Positions 31,701 to 45,640 of a DNA stretch of 64,000 bases are shown piece by piece. The DNA is from Guadua angustifolia (lineage: Eukaryota; Streptophyta; Magnoliopsida; Poales; Poaceae), in contig CM070506.1 of assembly GCA_036346375.1 (NCBI GenBank), positions 3,038,001-3,102,000 of the forward strand, written 5' to 3'. The notes beneath the pieces are model-generated. The model ran no database searches, was not told the DNA's origin, and was given only the letters and a program-made list of their open reading frames with translations. Numbering within the stretch: position 1 is the stretch's first letter; each line of letters begins with the position of its first letter. A program made the position numbers and the translations under genes.

Positions 31701-33285
31701 GAACACCTCCAACTTTATGTTTTGGGTCACAACCAAGTATTGTGCCTAAGGCAACCTTCTTATTTTGATTCCTCTAGCTCTTCAATATAACGTGAGTGCC
31801 AACGCCTGATGTTTGAATAAAATAATGTAATCAGTAAAAGTAGGCTATAGAAACAAGATGTAGAGTCCAGAAACTGAAATCCACACTATATACAACTTGG
31901 TTGTGGCAAAGTAATGTAACCTAAAAGCAGTTATTAGAAAGCAGGACTCTGACCAACAAATGTTCAAAAGAGTATCAAGTTACGAATTTTTCTGACCTAG
32001 TGGAATGATTAGATATCCAAACAACCTTGTCAAAATCTATTCCTATCTTATATTCCAACCATTCTCGAAGTCTAAATGAAATTCATTCAAATAGTCTAAA
32101 TGAAATTGGAAAAGACCAATTAAAACATTACTGAGCAGATGTTGGGAAAGGAAGAAGCACACATACCCGTTGAACTATTAGTGAACAACTTGTTCTTCAG
32201 TGTTGTTTCTACAAAGGTATACTTTTATGAGTAACCATAAGCATAAACCATATCAACAAATAACAAGAAAAATGCATGTGGCATTAACTATTTTGCTAAC
32301 AATTTGTTTACAGGTACTTATATGGTTCATGATTTGAGGAATTGGGAGTTGTTTCCTTGTCCATGACCTATGTTGTAGACTAGATTCGATATAACTTTTT
32401 AATAATTGAAAAATTCAGAGAATAAAAGGATCACATTTATCACCTTGGCTGCATTAGTATAGTTGCTTTTGTCGAATCTATTATCGGTGGGGATCTGGAT
32501 TTGTTTTGCTGTTATTAAATAATAATGAGTAGGATATGTGATAAGCATAGTTACATATAAATGATTTATGTCTTTGGAAATGGCATAAGCGACCTTCGGT
32601 GATGTTGAAACTCTACTAGCTTGTAGTGTTTGTCCTCGTGGATTTGCTTGCTTGATGCACTTAAACAATACACAATTACATTAGTGAACATGAGTTAGGT
32701 ATGCATGATCAATCGGATTACTAATGGTTTTGTTCTGCTTGTTGCTCCATTGCAGTATACGTGGCGATAGCTCCATTGCATAGATAAGCTACTGTTTGGA
32801 GAGCTGCAGAGGCCAACAGTGTGGAGCAACAAATTCTTTGCCGAACAAGCACACATGCCCAATATGTTTGCTACAACAGATTATAAGCATAATCAACATG
32901 CACATCCCTTTTCAACATTCACATGAAGCATTCTATTAATATCTTTGCTCCAAATGAGCAGAGATTGAAGTATTTGAATCTAGGCGAAATAGAAATGGAA
33001 AGAAATTCAATGCCTTTGTTTGGTTTTGCACTATCACCTTGGATTCATTAGTACACTTGTTTTTGTGAAATCTAATATCAGTTGCGATCTATTTTGGTTT
33101 GGCCCATCATTAGATAATAATAATAGTCAATATTTATGTATATACCATGTCTTGATAGGATAGGAATGATGTATGTATTGAAAGAGGTGATAAATTGACC
33201 TTTTGTATAGTAGAAACTCTTTTGGCCTGTTGTAATTTTCCTTGGGCATATGATGCCTCCACCTGCAGCTAAACAACATACAGTT
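31701..33285 (-). other. Non-coding CACTA interior with a 596-bp-offset duplication
   Basis: About 32437-32660 and 33033-33270 are diverged direct copies (TCACCTTGG...TTCATTAGT, TTTTGT(C/G)GAATCTA). Each ends in an exon-like minus-strand stretch: QANPRGQTLQASRVSTSPKV (near 32600) and EASYAQGKLQQAKRVSTIQK (near 33215). These look like duplicated exons of one coiled-coil-like protein segment. Confidence 0.4.
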
Positions 33286-33870
33286 GCAATGGGAGGCTTC
33301 TAGCATTTAACGATGTTGAGTACGGTGTACGAACCTTATCATGAGTTTTAGTATTTTTTTAAGTGTGGCTGCAGTGCCTCGCACTCATCATCCTCGCTTT
33401 GATCCCTCTGCAGTGATATAGAAAAATTAGTAGCTTCACAAACTTAAAAGCTGGTATGAAATGAATGTTAATGTATTATCTACTGTGTGTAATTTAGTTA
33501 AATCAAGCATCCTAAATTCTTGATCGAAGATCACCATATACTCTCGATGTTAGGAAACAAAATATTAATTTGAATCGAGATATGTAAAGCTGTAAAATTG
33601 CAGTACACATATTTCCTATAGAGATGCATACTTTTCGTTTCGTAGTAGTCTGAACATCTCTGGGAGTCGACAATGAATCATCTAAACATCCCTGTGAGTC
33701 GACAATGAATCATCTAAAAATTGGTATATACAAATAATACAAACATAATATATTCTTTTTCATCCATGTTGAGTTAGGTGTGCGAACCTTATCTGCAGTA
33801 CGATAATATTTGTATTGTGGCTGTAGATCCTCGTACTCGTCATTATCACTTTGCTCCCTCTGTAATGAAT
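33286..33870 (-). pseudogene. Pair of duplicated small exons on the minus strand
   Basis: Minus-strand exon of about 72 nt at 33788-33859 encodes REQSDNDEYEDLQPQYKYYR and ends ADK|GTTCGC, with an acceptor TTCATTACAG. A diverged copy at about 33343-33415 (RDQSEDDECEALQPHLKKY, then a stop) has acceptor CACTGCAG and donor GTTCGT. Splice signals kept in both copies support a real, formerly spliced gene, probably belonging to the transposon. The protein family is not recognised. Confidence 0.4.
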
Positions 33871-36239
<2,369 letters not shown>

Positions 36240-39200
36240 AACCGAAAAATGATGAGAATGTCTTCCAATATTTTTTCTATGTGTCACAGACAGAATTTCA
36301 GTGGCGAATTTATGTGGCAAATTATTAGTGCAAATGAGAGTCCTCCATGAAAATTTTAGATTATTTCAACAGTAAATGCATGCTTCAATTGCCAGATAGT
36401 ACCGCAAGATGAAAGCGAAATAGAATATGCTGACTTCCATTATTTTTCTTATGGGTCACGAATGGAATTACTACGGCGAATTTGTATAGCATGTTATTAG
36501 TGCAAATGAGAGTCCTCCATAAAAATTTTAGCTTATTTCAACAGTAAATGCGTACTTCAATTGCCAGAAAGTGCCGCTCATTCAAAGCGGAAGAGAATAT
36601 TGTGACTTCCATTATTTGTCCTATGCGCCACAGACGGAATTCCAGCGGCGAATTTCTGTGGCATGTCAACAGTGCAAATGAGAGTTCTCCATGAAATTTA
36701 TAGCTCAATTTGATAGCAAATGCTAGCTCGAATTGCCAGATAGTGCCGCTCGTTCAAAGCGGAAGAGAATATTGTGACTTCCATTATTTGTCCTATGCAA
36801 CACAGACGGAATTCCCGCGGCGAATTTCCGTGGCATGTCAGCAGTGCAAACGAGAGTTCTCTGTGAAATTTATAGCTCAATTCGATAGCAAATGCTAGCT
36901 CGAATTGCCAGATAGTGCCTCTCGTTCAAAGCGGAAGAGAATATGCTGACTTCCATTATTTGTCCTATCGCCTACAGACGAAATTCCGGCGAATTTCCGT
37001 GGCATGTCGGCGATGCAAGCGAGAGTTCTCCGTGAAATTTATAGCTCAATTCGACGGCAAATGCTAGCTCGAATTGCGAGATAATGCCGCTTCGTTCAAA
37101 GCGGAAGAGAATATCTTGACTTCCATTATTTGTCCTATCGCCCACAGCACGGAATTCCAGCGGCGAATTTCCGTGGCATGTCAACAGTGCAAACAAGAGT
37201 TCTCCGTGAAATTTATAGCTCTATTTGACAGTAAATGCATACTTCAATTGCCAAATAGTGCCGCTCGTTCAAAGCGAAGAAGAATATTGTGACTTCCATT
37301 ATTTGTCCTATCGCCACTGAGGCGAATTCGGTAGCGAATTTCCGTGGCATGTCGTGATGCAAATAAGAGTTCTCCGTGAAATTTATAGCTCAATTCGACG
37401 ATAAATGCTAGCTCGAATTGCCGATAGTCCGCTTCGTTCAAAGCGGAAGAGAATATTGTGACTTCCATTATTTGTCCTATCGCCCACGACGGAATTCGGT
37501 GGCGAATTTCCGTGGCATGTCGATAGTGCAAGCGAGAGTTCGCATGAAATTTATAGCTCAATTCGATAGCAAATGCTAGCTCGAATTGCGAGATAGTGCC
37601 GCTCGTTCAAAGCGGAAGAATATCTTGACTTCCATTATTTGTCCTATCGCCACGAGACGGAATTCAGCGGCCAATTTCCGTGGCATGTCGCGATGCAAGC
37701 GAGAGTTCTCCGTGAAATTTATAGCTCAATTCGATAGCAAATGCTAGTTCGAATTGCGGATAATGCCGCTTCGTTCAAAGCGAAGAGAATATCTTGACTT
37801 CCATTATTTGTCCTATGCGCCACGAGCGGAATTCGGTGGCGAATTTCCGTGGCATGTCAACAGTGCAAACAAGAGTTCTTCGTGAAATTTATAGCTCTAT
37901 TTGTGATAAATGCATACTTCAATTGCGAGATAGTGCCGCTTCGTTCAGCGGAAGAATATTGTGACTTCCATTATTTGTCCTATCGCGCCACGAGCGAATT
38001 CGGTGGCGAATTTCCGTGGCATGTCGGTGATGCAAATAAGAGTTCTCCGTGAAATTTATAGCTCAATTCGACAACAGAATGCTAGCTCGAATTGCGGATA
38101 ATGCCGCTTCGTTCAAAGCGGAAGAGAATATTGTGAATTCCATTATTTGTCCTATCGCCACAGACGGAATTCCAATGGCCAATTTCCGTGGCATGTCGGC
38201 GATGCAATCGAGAGTTCTCCATGAAATTTATAGCTCAATTCGACGGCAAATGCTAGCTCGAATTGCGGATAATGCCGCTTCGTTCAAAGCGGAAAAGAAT
38301 ATCTTGACTTCCATTATTTGTCCTATCTTCTGAGCGAATTCGGCGAATTTCCGTGGCATGTCGCAGATGCAAGCGAGAGTTCTCCGTGAAATTTATAGCT
38401 CAATTCGATAGCAAATGCTAGTTGAATTGCGGATAATGCCGCTTCGTTCAAAGCGGAAGAAGAGAATATCTTGACTTCCATTATTTGTCCTATCGCCACG
38501 AGCGAATTCGGTGGCGAATTTCCGTGGCATGTCAACGATGCAAACAAGAGTTCTCCGTGAAATTTATAGCTCTATTTGTGATAAATGCATACTTCAATTG
38601 CCGATAGTGCCGCTCGTTCAAAGCGGAGAGAATATTGTGACTTCCATTATTTGTCCTATGCGCCACGAGCGGAATTCGGTGGCTAATTTCCGTGGCATGT
38701 CGTGATGCAAATAAGAGTTCTCCGTGAAATTTATAGCTCAATTCGACAAAGAATCGCTAGCTCGAATTGCGGATAATGCCGCTTCGTTCAAAGCGAAGAG
38801 AATATTGTGACTTCCATTATTTGTCCTATCGCCACGACGGAATTCCAGCGGCAATTTCCGTGGCATGTCATCGGTCTGTCGAGAGTTCTCCGTGAAATTT
38901 ATAGCTCAATTCGACAAACAAATGCTAGCTCGAATTGCGAGATAGTGCCGCTTCGTTCAAAGCGAAAAGAATATCTTGACTTCCATTATTTGTCCTATGC
39001 TTCTGAGGCGGAATTCCGGCAATTTCCGTGGCATGTCAGCAGTGCAAACGAGAGTTCTCCGTGAAATTTATAGCTCAATTCGATAGCAAATGCTAGTTCG
39101 AATTGCCAGATAGTGCCGCTCGTTCAAAGCGGAAGAGAATATGCTGACTTCCATTATTTGTCCTATGCGCCACAGACGGAATTCCAGCGGCGAATTTCCG

Positions 39201-41735
39201 TGGCATGTCAACAGTGCAAACAAGAGTTCTCCGTGAAATTTATAGCTCTATTTGACAGTAAATGCATACTTCAATTGCCAGATAGTGCCGCTCGTTCAAA
39301 GCGGAAGAGAATATTGTGACTTCCATTATTTGTCCTATCGCCACGAGCGGAATTCGGTGGCGAATTTCCGTGGCATGTCGTGATGCAAATAAGAGTTCTC
39401 CGTGAAATTTATAGCTCAATTCGACAAGAAGCGCTAGCTCGAATTGCGGATAATGCCGCTTCGTTCAAAGCGGAAGAGAATATTGTGACTTCCATTATTT
39501 GTCCTATGCGCCACGAGGCGGAATTCGGTGGCGAATTTCCGTGGCATGTCATCAGTGCAATCGAGAGTTCTCCGTGAAATTTATAGCTCAATTCGACAGC
39601 AAATGCTAGCTCGAATTGCGAGATAATGCCGCTTCGTTCAAAGCGAAAAGAATATGCTAACTTCCATTATTTGTCCTATCGCTCTGAGCGGAATTCCAAA
39701 GAATAATTTCCGTGGCATGTCAGCGAGGCAAGCGAAGTTCTCCGTGAAATTTATAGCTCAATTCGATAGCAAATGCTAGTTCGAATTGCGAGATAATGCC
39801 GCTTCGTTCAAAGCGGAAGAGAATATCTTGACTTCCATTATTTGTCCTATCGCCCACAGGCGAATTCAATGGCGAATTTCCGTGGCATGTCAACAGTGCA
39901 AACAAGAGTTCTCCGTGAAATTTATAGCTCTATTTGACAGTAAATGCATACTTCAATTGCGGATAGTGCCGCTCGTTCAAAGCGGAAGAATATTGTGACT
40001 TCCATTATTTGTCCTATCGCGCCACGCACGGAATTCAAATGCTAATTTCCGTGGCATGTCGGCCGATGCAAATAAGAGTTCTCGTGAAATTTATAGCTCA
40101 ATTCGGCAAAGAATCGCTAGCTCGAATTGCCGGATAGTGCCGCTTCGTTCAAAGCGAAAGAATATTGTGACTTCCATTATTTGTCCTATCGCCACGACGG
40201 AATTCAGCGGCGAATTTCCGTGGCATGTCGTGAAGGCAATCGAGAGTTCTCCGTGAAATTTATAGCTCAATTCGACTGACAAATGCTAGCTCGAATTGCG
40301 GATAATGCCGCTCGTTCAAAGCGGAAAAGAATATCTTGACTTCCATTATTTGTCCTATCGCTCTGAGCGAAATTCCGGCAGTAATTTCCGTGGCATGTCG
40401 GTGATGCAAACAAGAGTTCTCCGTGAAATTTATAGCTCAATTCGATAGCAAATGCTAGTTCGAATTGCGGATAATGCCGCTTCGTTCAAAGCGGAAGAGA
40501 ATATCTTGACTTCCATTATTTGTCCTATGCGCCCACAGGCGGAATTCGGCGGCGAATTTCCGTGGCATGTCAACGATGCAAACAAGAGTTCTCCGTGAAA
40601 TTTATAGCTCTATTTGTGATAAATGCATACTTCAATTGCGAGATAGTGCCGCTTCGTTCAAAGCGGAAGAATATTGTGACTTCCATTATTTGTCCTATCG
40701 CCATGAGCGGAATTCCATGGCGAATTTCCGTGGCATGTCGGCGATGCAAATAAGAGTTCTCCGTGAAATTTATAGCTCAATTCGACAAGAATCGCTAGCT
40801 CGAATTGCGAGATAATGCCGCTTCGTTCAAAGCGGAAGAGAATATTGTGACTTCCATTATTTGTCCTATCGCCACAGACGGAATTCCAGTGGCGAATTTC
40901 CGTGGCATGTCGGCAATCTGTCGAGAGTTCTCCGTGAAATTTATAGCTCAATTCGACAGCAAATGCTAGCTCGAATTGCCAGATAGTGCCGCTCGTTCAA
41001 AGCGGAAAAGAATATGCTGACTTCCATTATTTGTCCTATGCGCTACAGACGAAATTCCAGCAGCGAATTTCCGTGGCATGTCAGCAGTGCAAACGAGAGT
41101 TCTCCGTGAAATTTATAGCTCAATTCGATAGCAAATGCTAGTTCGAATTGCCAGATAGTGCCGCTCGTTCAAAGCGGAAGAGAATATGCTGACTTCCATT
41201 ATTTGTCCTATGCGCCACAGACGGAATTCCAGCGGCCAATTTCCGTGGCATGTCAATGATGCAAACAAGAGTTCTCCGTGAAATTTATAGCTCTATTTGT
41301 GATAAATGCATACTTCAATTGCGGATAGTGCCGCTTCGTTCAAAGCGAAGAGAATATTGTGACTTCCATTATTTGTCCTATGCGCCACAGGCGGAATTCG
41401 GTAATTTCCGTGGCATGTCGTGATGCAAATAAGAGTTCTCCGTGAAATTTATAGCTCAATTCGACAAAGAATCGCTAGCTCGAATTGCCGAGATAATGCC
41501 GCTTCGTTCAAAGCGGAAGAATATTGTGACTTCCATTATTTGTCCTATCGCCACGAGCGGAATTCAGCGGTGAATTTCCGTGGCATGTCGGCGAGGCAAT
41601 CGAGAGTTCTCCGTGAAATTTATAGCTCAATTCGACAAAGAAATGCTAGCTCGAATTGCGAGATAGTGCCGCTTCGTTCAAAGCGAAAAGAATATCTTGA
41701 CTTCCATTATTTGTCCTATGCGCTACAATAGAGAA
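36240..41735. repeat. Satellite array, 170-bp monomer, 32-33 copies, four-monomer higher-order repeat
   Basis: The anchor GACTTCCATTATTTGTCCTA recurs at 36432, 36604, 36776, 36948, 37118, 37291, 37460, 37627, 37796, 37963, 38134 and so on to 41699: 32 anchored copies, mean spacing 169.9 bp, plus a degenerate first copy near 36260. The bases before the anchor cycle TGT, TGT, (G/C)T-type, (G/C)T-type along the whole array. The variant AGCTCTATTTG...AATGCATACTTC appears only once per four monomers (about 37215, 37887, 38569, 39243, 39927, 40609, 41292), so the array is a tetramer of about 680 bp repeated about seven times. The first two or three monomers are the most diverged. Open frames inside are periodic artefacts. 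Confidence 0.95.
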
Positions 41736-42169
41736 CAAATGAATGGATAATTAAAATTATCTGATTATATTTTATCATTTTTATAATAAACTAATCAATA
41801 AATAATTTTAACTATATAGTGAAATTTAAACGTCTGGAAAATTTACAAATCAAGCAAAGTTAGAGAGAGACTTAACCTTACATCTTATCCTCCTCACTAC
41901 AGGATGGCCTATTGGCGCAAGCGGTATTACTGCTTCGAAAAATAATAATTAAAAGCTAACATACTGCTTGAAAAAAGAATTTTAATTAAAAACTGTAGTA
42001 CCGTTTTTAAAATAAGCTATCTAAGCTATCGTTTAGAAAAATAATTTAAATTGAAAGTTGTTAGACCGCTGGGAAAATATTTTGGGCCGCTTCCAATATT
42101 TTTTTGGCGGGCAATGCGCGATGCTAAAAAATTTCGCAGGGGGAAGAAACCCTAAACCTTTCCCCTCCC
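41736..42169. other. AT-rich spacer inside the CACTA-like element
   Basis: Between the satellite and the first captured gene fragment. Contains repeated TAATTAAAA/AAGCTATC words and no coding signal. Confidence 0.45.
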
Positions 42170-42674
42170 CCATTCACTCGCCTCCCCATTCACTCCCCAC
42201 CAGCCCCCCTCCTCCGCCCGCGCCACCTCCCTCCCTCGCGTCGCGCCCCGCTTCTCCTCCTCCGCTCTTTCGCCTCCGTCTCCCCGGCCCTCGGGAGGGA
42301 CCTCGACTACTGCAAGGACGACGGCCCCCCGCCTGCGCCCCTGCCGCCGCCACCGCCCGAGGAGCTCGCCTCCGACGACGGCGCCTACTACCACGAGCAC
42401 CTACTCGAGGTCACGCAGGAGGACAAGAGCCGCCTCGTCCCCGTCAAGGCCTACTTCCCGTGCACTAGGTACGCTGCTTCCTTGTTTCGCTTCTACTTCT
42501 CGATCCCCTCCCTGCGCATGCTCATGTCATGGGCCTCTTGTCTTCTCTTCTATTGCCTTGCAGCATCAACCTCAAGAGCCTCCAGTCCCAGAATCCTTCA
42601 ACGTCATTCCACCCACATCGCGTGCCACCAACTACGTCGTCCTCAGATACTACGATGTCCAGGGAGACCCAGAG
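42170..42674 (+). pseudogene. Captured exons resembling an RMD1/DUF155 (RETARDED ROOT GROWTH-like) gene
   Basis: Exon 1 (to 42468, donor GGTACG) encodes RDLDYCKDDGPPPAPLPPPP, then EVTQEDKSRLVPVKAYFPCT. Exon 2 (42564-42674, acceptor CTTGCAG, donor GTTAGT) starts SINLKSLQSQNP, then, one frame shifted, NVIPPTSRATNYVVLRYY and DVQGDPE. The pattern 'KAYF.CTS.DLK.LQ.xN...PPTSR.TNYVVL' is what I associate with plant DUF155/RMD1 proteins, organelle-targeted relatives of yeast RMD1; the assignment is from memory. The shift between the two halves of exon 2 (near 42595) shows the copy is dead. High GC against AT-rich surroundings marks it as captured. Confidence 0.6.
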
Positions 42675-44727
42675 GTTAGTGACCCCATATCTGTCTATCA
42701 CGCTATTACAGTTGCACTGTGAATCTCTGTGTTTCAATCGGAGCCTGTCTCATCCATTCACAATGTGACCACCAACCATTAGGTGGTCTGAGAACGAAAT
42801 ATCCAAATATCCAAATCTCTCTCTGAGAACCAAACAAAACAACCTCACAAGTTAAAAGGGAAATTAATCAAATATTGTGCTTTACCTATTATCATCTAAT
42901 CAGATTTAAAATTGGCATGATTTGCAAATGAATACGCAGGTACAAGTGTCAAATTGCAAACTTCAAAAGTACCTGTCAGAATTTTTCAGAATTCAAAAAA
43001 TAGAGGGGCAAATTGCCTCCCATTTTTTTTCAGTCCATGCAATGCCTAATTGTAGTACTTGGGGGTGGTTGCACTAAACGTTATCTCCAGTCTAAGTGCC
43101 AGATGTTGACGTTTTTAGTGGTGTCTTTACATTGTTAATCGTTATAGTGGCATTACCATGCAGGTCTTCTTTTTTTCATTGCCTCTATAGGTATCCTGGA
43201 TGTGAAGAGTATCACGCACACATTGCCTTTGCAACTATGTTTTTGTTTTCTCTAGCTGTTTGGACAAATGATAGTATTGTTTAGAGCATGGAAAAATTAT
43301 TTTCAAATTACAATATGTCAGTTCATTGCCTATCCAAATTGACAATATTTTTCTAAAACTCAGCTATGCCAAATTACTGGTAGGTAAAAGATTACATTGC
43401 AACTCCAAAGCCTAATGGCTACAGCGGAGGAGGGAGCTCTCCCGAGCTGCCTCCCTGCCTTCACGTTAATTTGCAAAGCTCTCTCTTTCTCCTTCATGCT
43501 GCTGCATCCTTCAGAGTTCAGCCACTACTTGGCTAATGATTTCTGATGGTGTCCGCGTTATTTTGACTTATTTACATGCAGTTAACACCTTTGTTTTTTT
43601 GAGTAAGTACGGCAATTCATTACTCATTAGTGAATACACCTTTCCTTCTACTTGATATGCAGCTCTCCTGCGTATTCTCGAGGGAAAAAATAATGACTGC
43701 AATTTTTGCAAGTTTAGATTGTGATGTTTTTATGTATGCTGTAGCAGTAGCAGTGTAGCACCCTTACTTGGTTATAATTTGGGAAATTTAAAACAACTTA
43801 GTTTTGGATCTACCTATGGACTTTTGCCCTCTTTTATATGCAACCTTAATTGAACTACCCTGCAAGGTGTTATGCCGTGAGAGAAGTAGCCAGACTATTT
43901 CTGACATGGGCAATGGAAAATATAATAGGTTTTTACGTTATAAGTACTAACATATAGCATAAAGTGTAGTGACAAACCCCAAATTTTTAAGTCTTTCAGT
44001 GGCACATACATGACAAAGTTTTCCTTGTATTTTTAATGATACCTTGTTCTGTTCCCTTGGAAGCCTTGGTGTTTCTGTTTTGTCAAGAGTCACCATCATT
44101 TAGTTATTTGGGAAGTCCTGTTGTATTTAACACCTTTTTGACCAGGGTATGACAATTTGCACAACTCTGACCAAACTGCTTCGAGAGGAGAAGAATTTTC
44201 GGTTTACAGAACGCTTTCTTGTAGCAGAACTACAATTCTGCCCTCTTAAGTTGTTAATTTGCCTGAAATCACATTATGTCGTACAACGAACATCAGAATG
44301 ATTGGAAGCTTTTGGTACTGTTGGTTTTTCATTTGGAGATTTCCATGTCATCTGAAAATATTCTTGTCTTGTGTCTCTAAGAACTGTATGTTGCGAAATT
44401 TAGACCACTATGATCAGGAAGGAGAATAAGAGTGGAGTTTGGCGAGTCAACTTCGACCATTGACCGAGATGTGCAAACATAGTTAGCATGCATTTCCACG
44501 AACCTTTGCTCAGCCACTGGTGCATTTTCGAAGCGAACACGATGGTCCCTGAGGCGCAAGTCATCGAAGAACACCCACCAATCAGGTTCCATTTTAATGG
44601 GAATTTAGTATGATTTTCATTGCGTTATTGGCATAGTGCAAAGATATTTATATGTGAGCTTTCATAGCATACTGTAAAAGGTGCCTTTTGGACATAGTTC
44701 TCAAACTATCTTTTCACTTGTGTGTAG
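42675..44727 (+). other. Intron-like and captured non-coding DNA
   Basis: T-rich, intron-like sequence on the plus strand between the two captured gene parts. It probably combines an intron after the DUF155-like exon 2 with an intron before the PFP exon. A 71-codon minus-strand frame at 44377-44592 (DDLRLRDHRVRFENAPVAEQ) is coding-like but not recognised. Confidence 0.4.
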
Positions 44728-45640
44728 GGTTGGTGTTGTGTTCTCTGGAAGACAGTCACCAGGAGGACACAACGTCATATGGGGAATCTATGATGCTATG
44801 AAAATTCAGAATCCACAAAGCGTTTTGCTTGGATTTGTTGGTAAGCACATTTCCAATTTCTTGATGTTGTTTGGAGGTAGAACTGTAGGAAGCAATAGTG
44901 TGCTATTTCTATTAGACTGGTCACATTGTTAGAAAATAGTAATATACATTAAATCCTTGATCTGCAACTACCTAATAATTGAGCTAAATTTGTGCTGATT
45001 TCACATTAGATGTTGATATTTACATCTTTTTTCTGGCTTATGACTTAGCTGCATGATATCTGAGTCATCCAGATGGATCCTTTCAGATTGTATAGTTTAG
45101 TCTCATAAACTATTATGAAGTGATAAGAATATTTTAGTTGCTTTAAGAAATGTGTAATTCTATGTACGTGGCACAGAAGGCCTATTTGCAAAGAAGACGT
45201 TGGAGATCACAGATGAAGTTCTTTCTTCATACAAAAATCAAGGTTTGGAAATTTTATTGACCTCTATTGTTGACTGTCTATTGTTACTCTTGTTGCTAAC
45301 AATAAAGTTTTACATTCTTGAAGGTGGCTTTGATTTGCTCGGCAGGACTGTTGATCAAATCCGCAGGACTGAGCAAGTGAATGACATAATGTCAACATGC
45401 TGTGATCTTAACTTGGATGGCCTGCTTATCATTGGAGGCACTAATTGGATATTGACTGAGCACCGGAATGTTGTTTTTCTTAAGGTGGATATTGACGAAC
45501 TAGGCAGTGCCGCATATCATAGGAATGTCACCAGTGTCCCAACATTCTTCTTTGTGAGGAATGGCAAAGAGATTGATAACGTTGTTGGTGCTGACAAGAC
45601 TGGCCTTGAGAGGAAACTTGGTCAGCATAGCTCATCCTAA
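44728..45640 (+). pseudogene. Captured PFP alpha-subunit exons fused to a TDX-like thioredoxin half
   Basis: Exon a (44728-44840, acceptor GTGTAG, donor GTAAGC) encodes [18 protein letters not shown], the N-terminal phosphate-binding part of the alpha subunit of pyrophosphate:fructose-6-phosphate phosphotransferase, a cytosolic glycolytic enzyme. Exon b (45177-45242) encodes [20 protein letters not shown], exon c (from 45324) [18 protein letters not shown] and LDGLLIIGG. The frame then passes without a stop into [27 protein letters not shown] and [17 protein letters not shown], the C-terminal half of a thioredoxin of the TDX (TPR-thioredoxin) type, ending at TAA 45638-45640. The thioredoxin WCGPC site and most of PFP are absent. 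The 81-nt intron 45243-45323 has no stop in frame, so spliced and unspliced forms are both open. Confidence 0.85.

Noticed and set aside
36700..41731. Many 60-105 codon open frames on both strands (HGNSPL, MSYKFHGELS, FRGMSAMQ types)
   Set aside because: They recur with the 170-bp satellite period and are by-products of the repeat; no start context or domain is conserved.
36240..41735. CRISPR-like array of repeats and spacers
   Set aside because: The whole 170-bp unit is conserved, there are no unique spacers, no cas genes, and the DNA is a plant nuclear genome.
36240..41735. A functional centromere
   Set aside because: Monomer length fits, but 5.5 kb inside a transposon is too short to claim centromere function; no CENH3 data.
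44728..45640. An intact PFP gene
   Set aside because: Only three exons from the N-terminal half are present and the frame passes into thioredoxin; the rest of the enzyme is missing.
45440..45640. A working thioredoxin
   Set aside because: The WCGPC redox site and the preceding half of the fold are absent.
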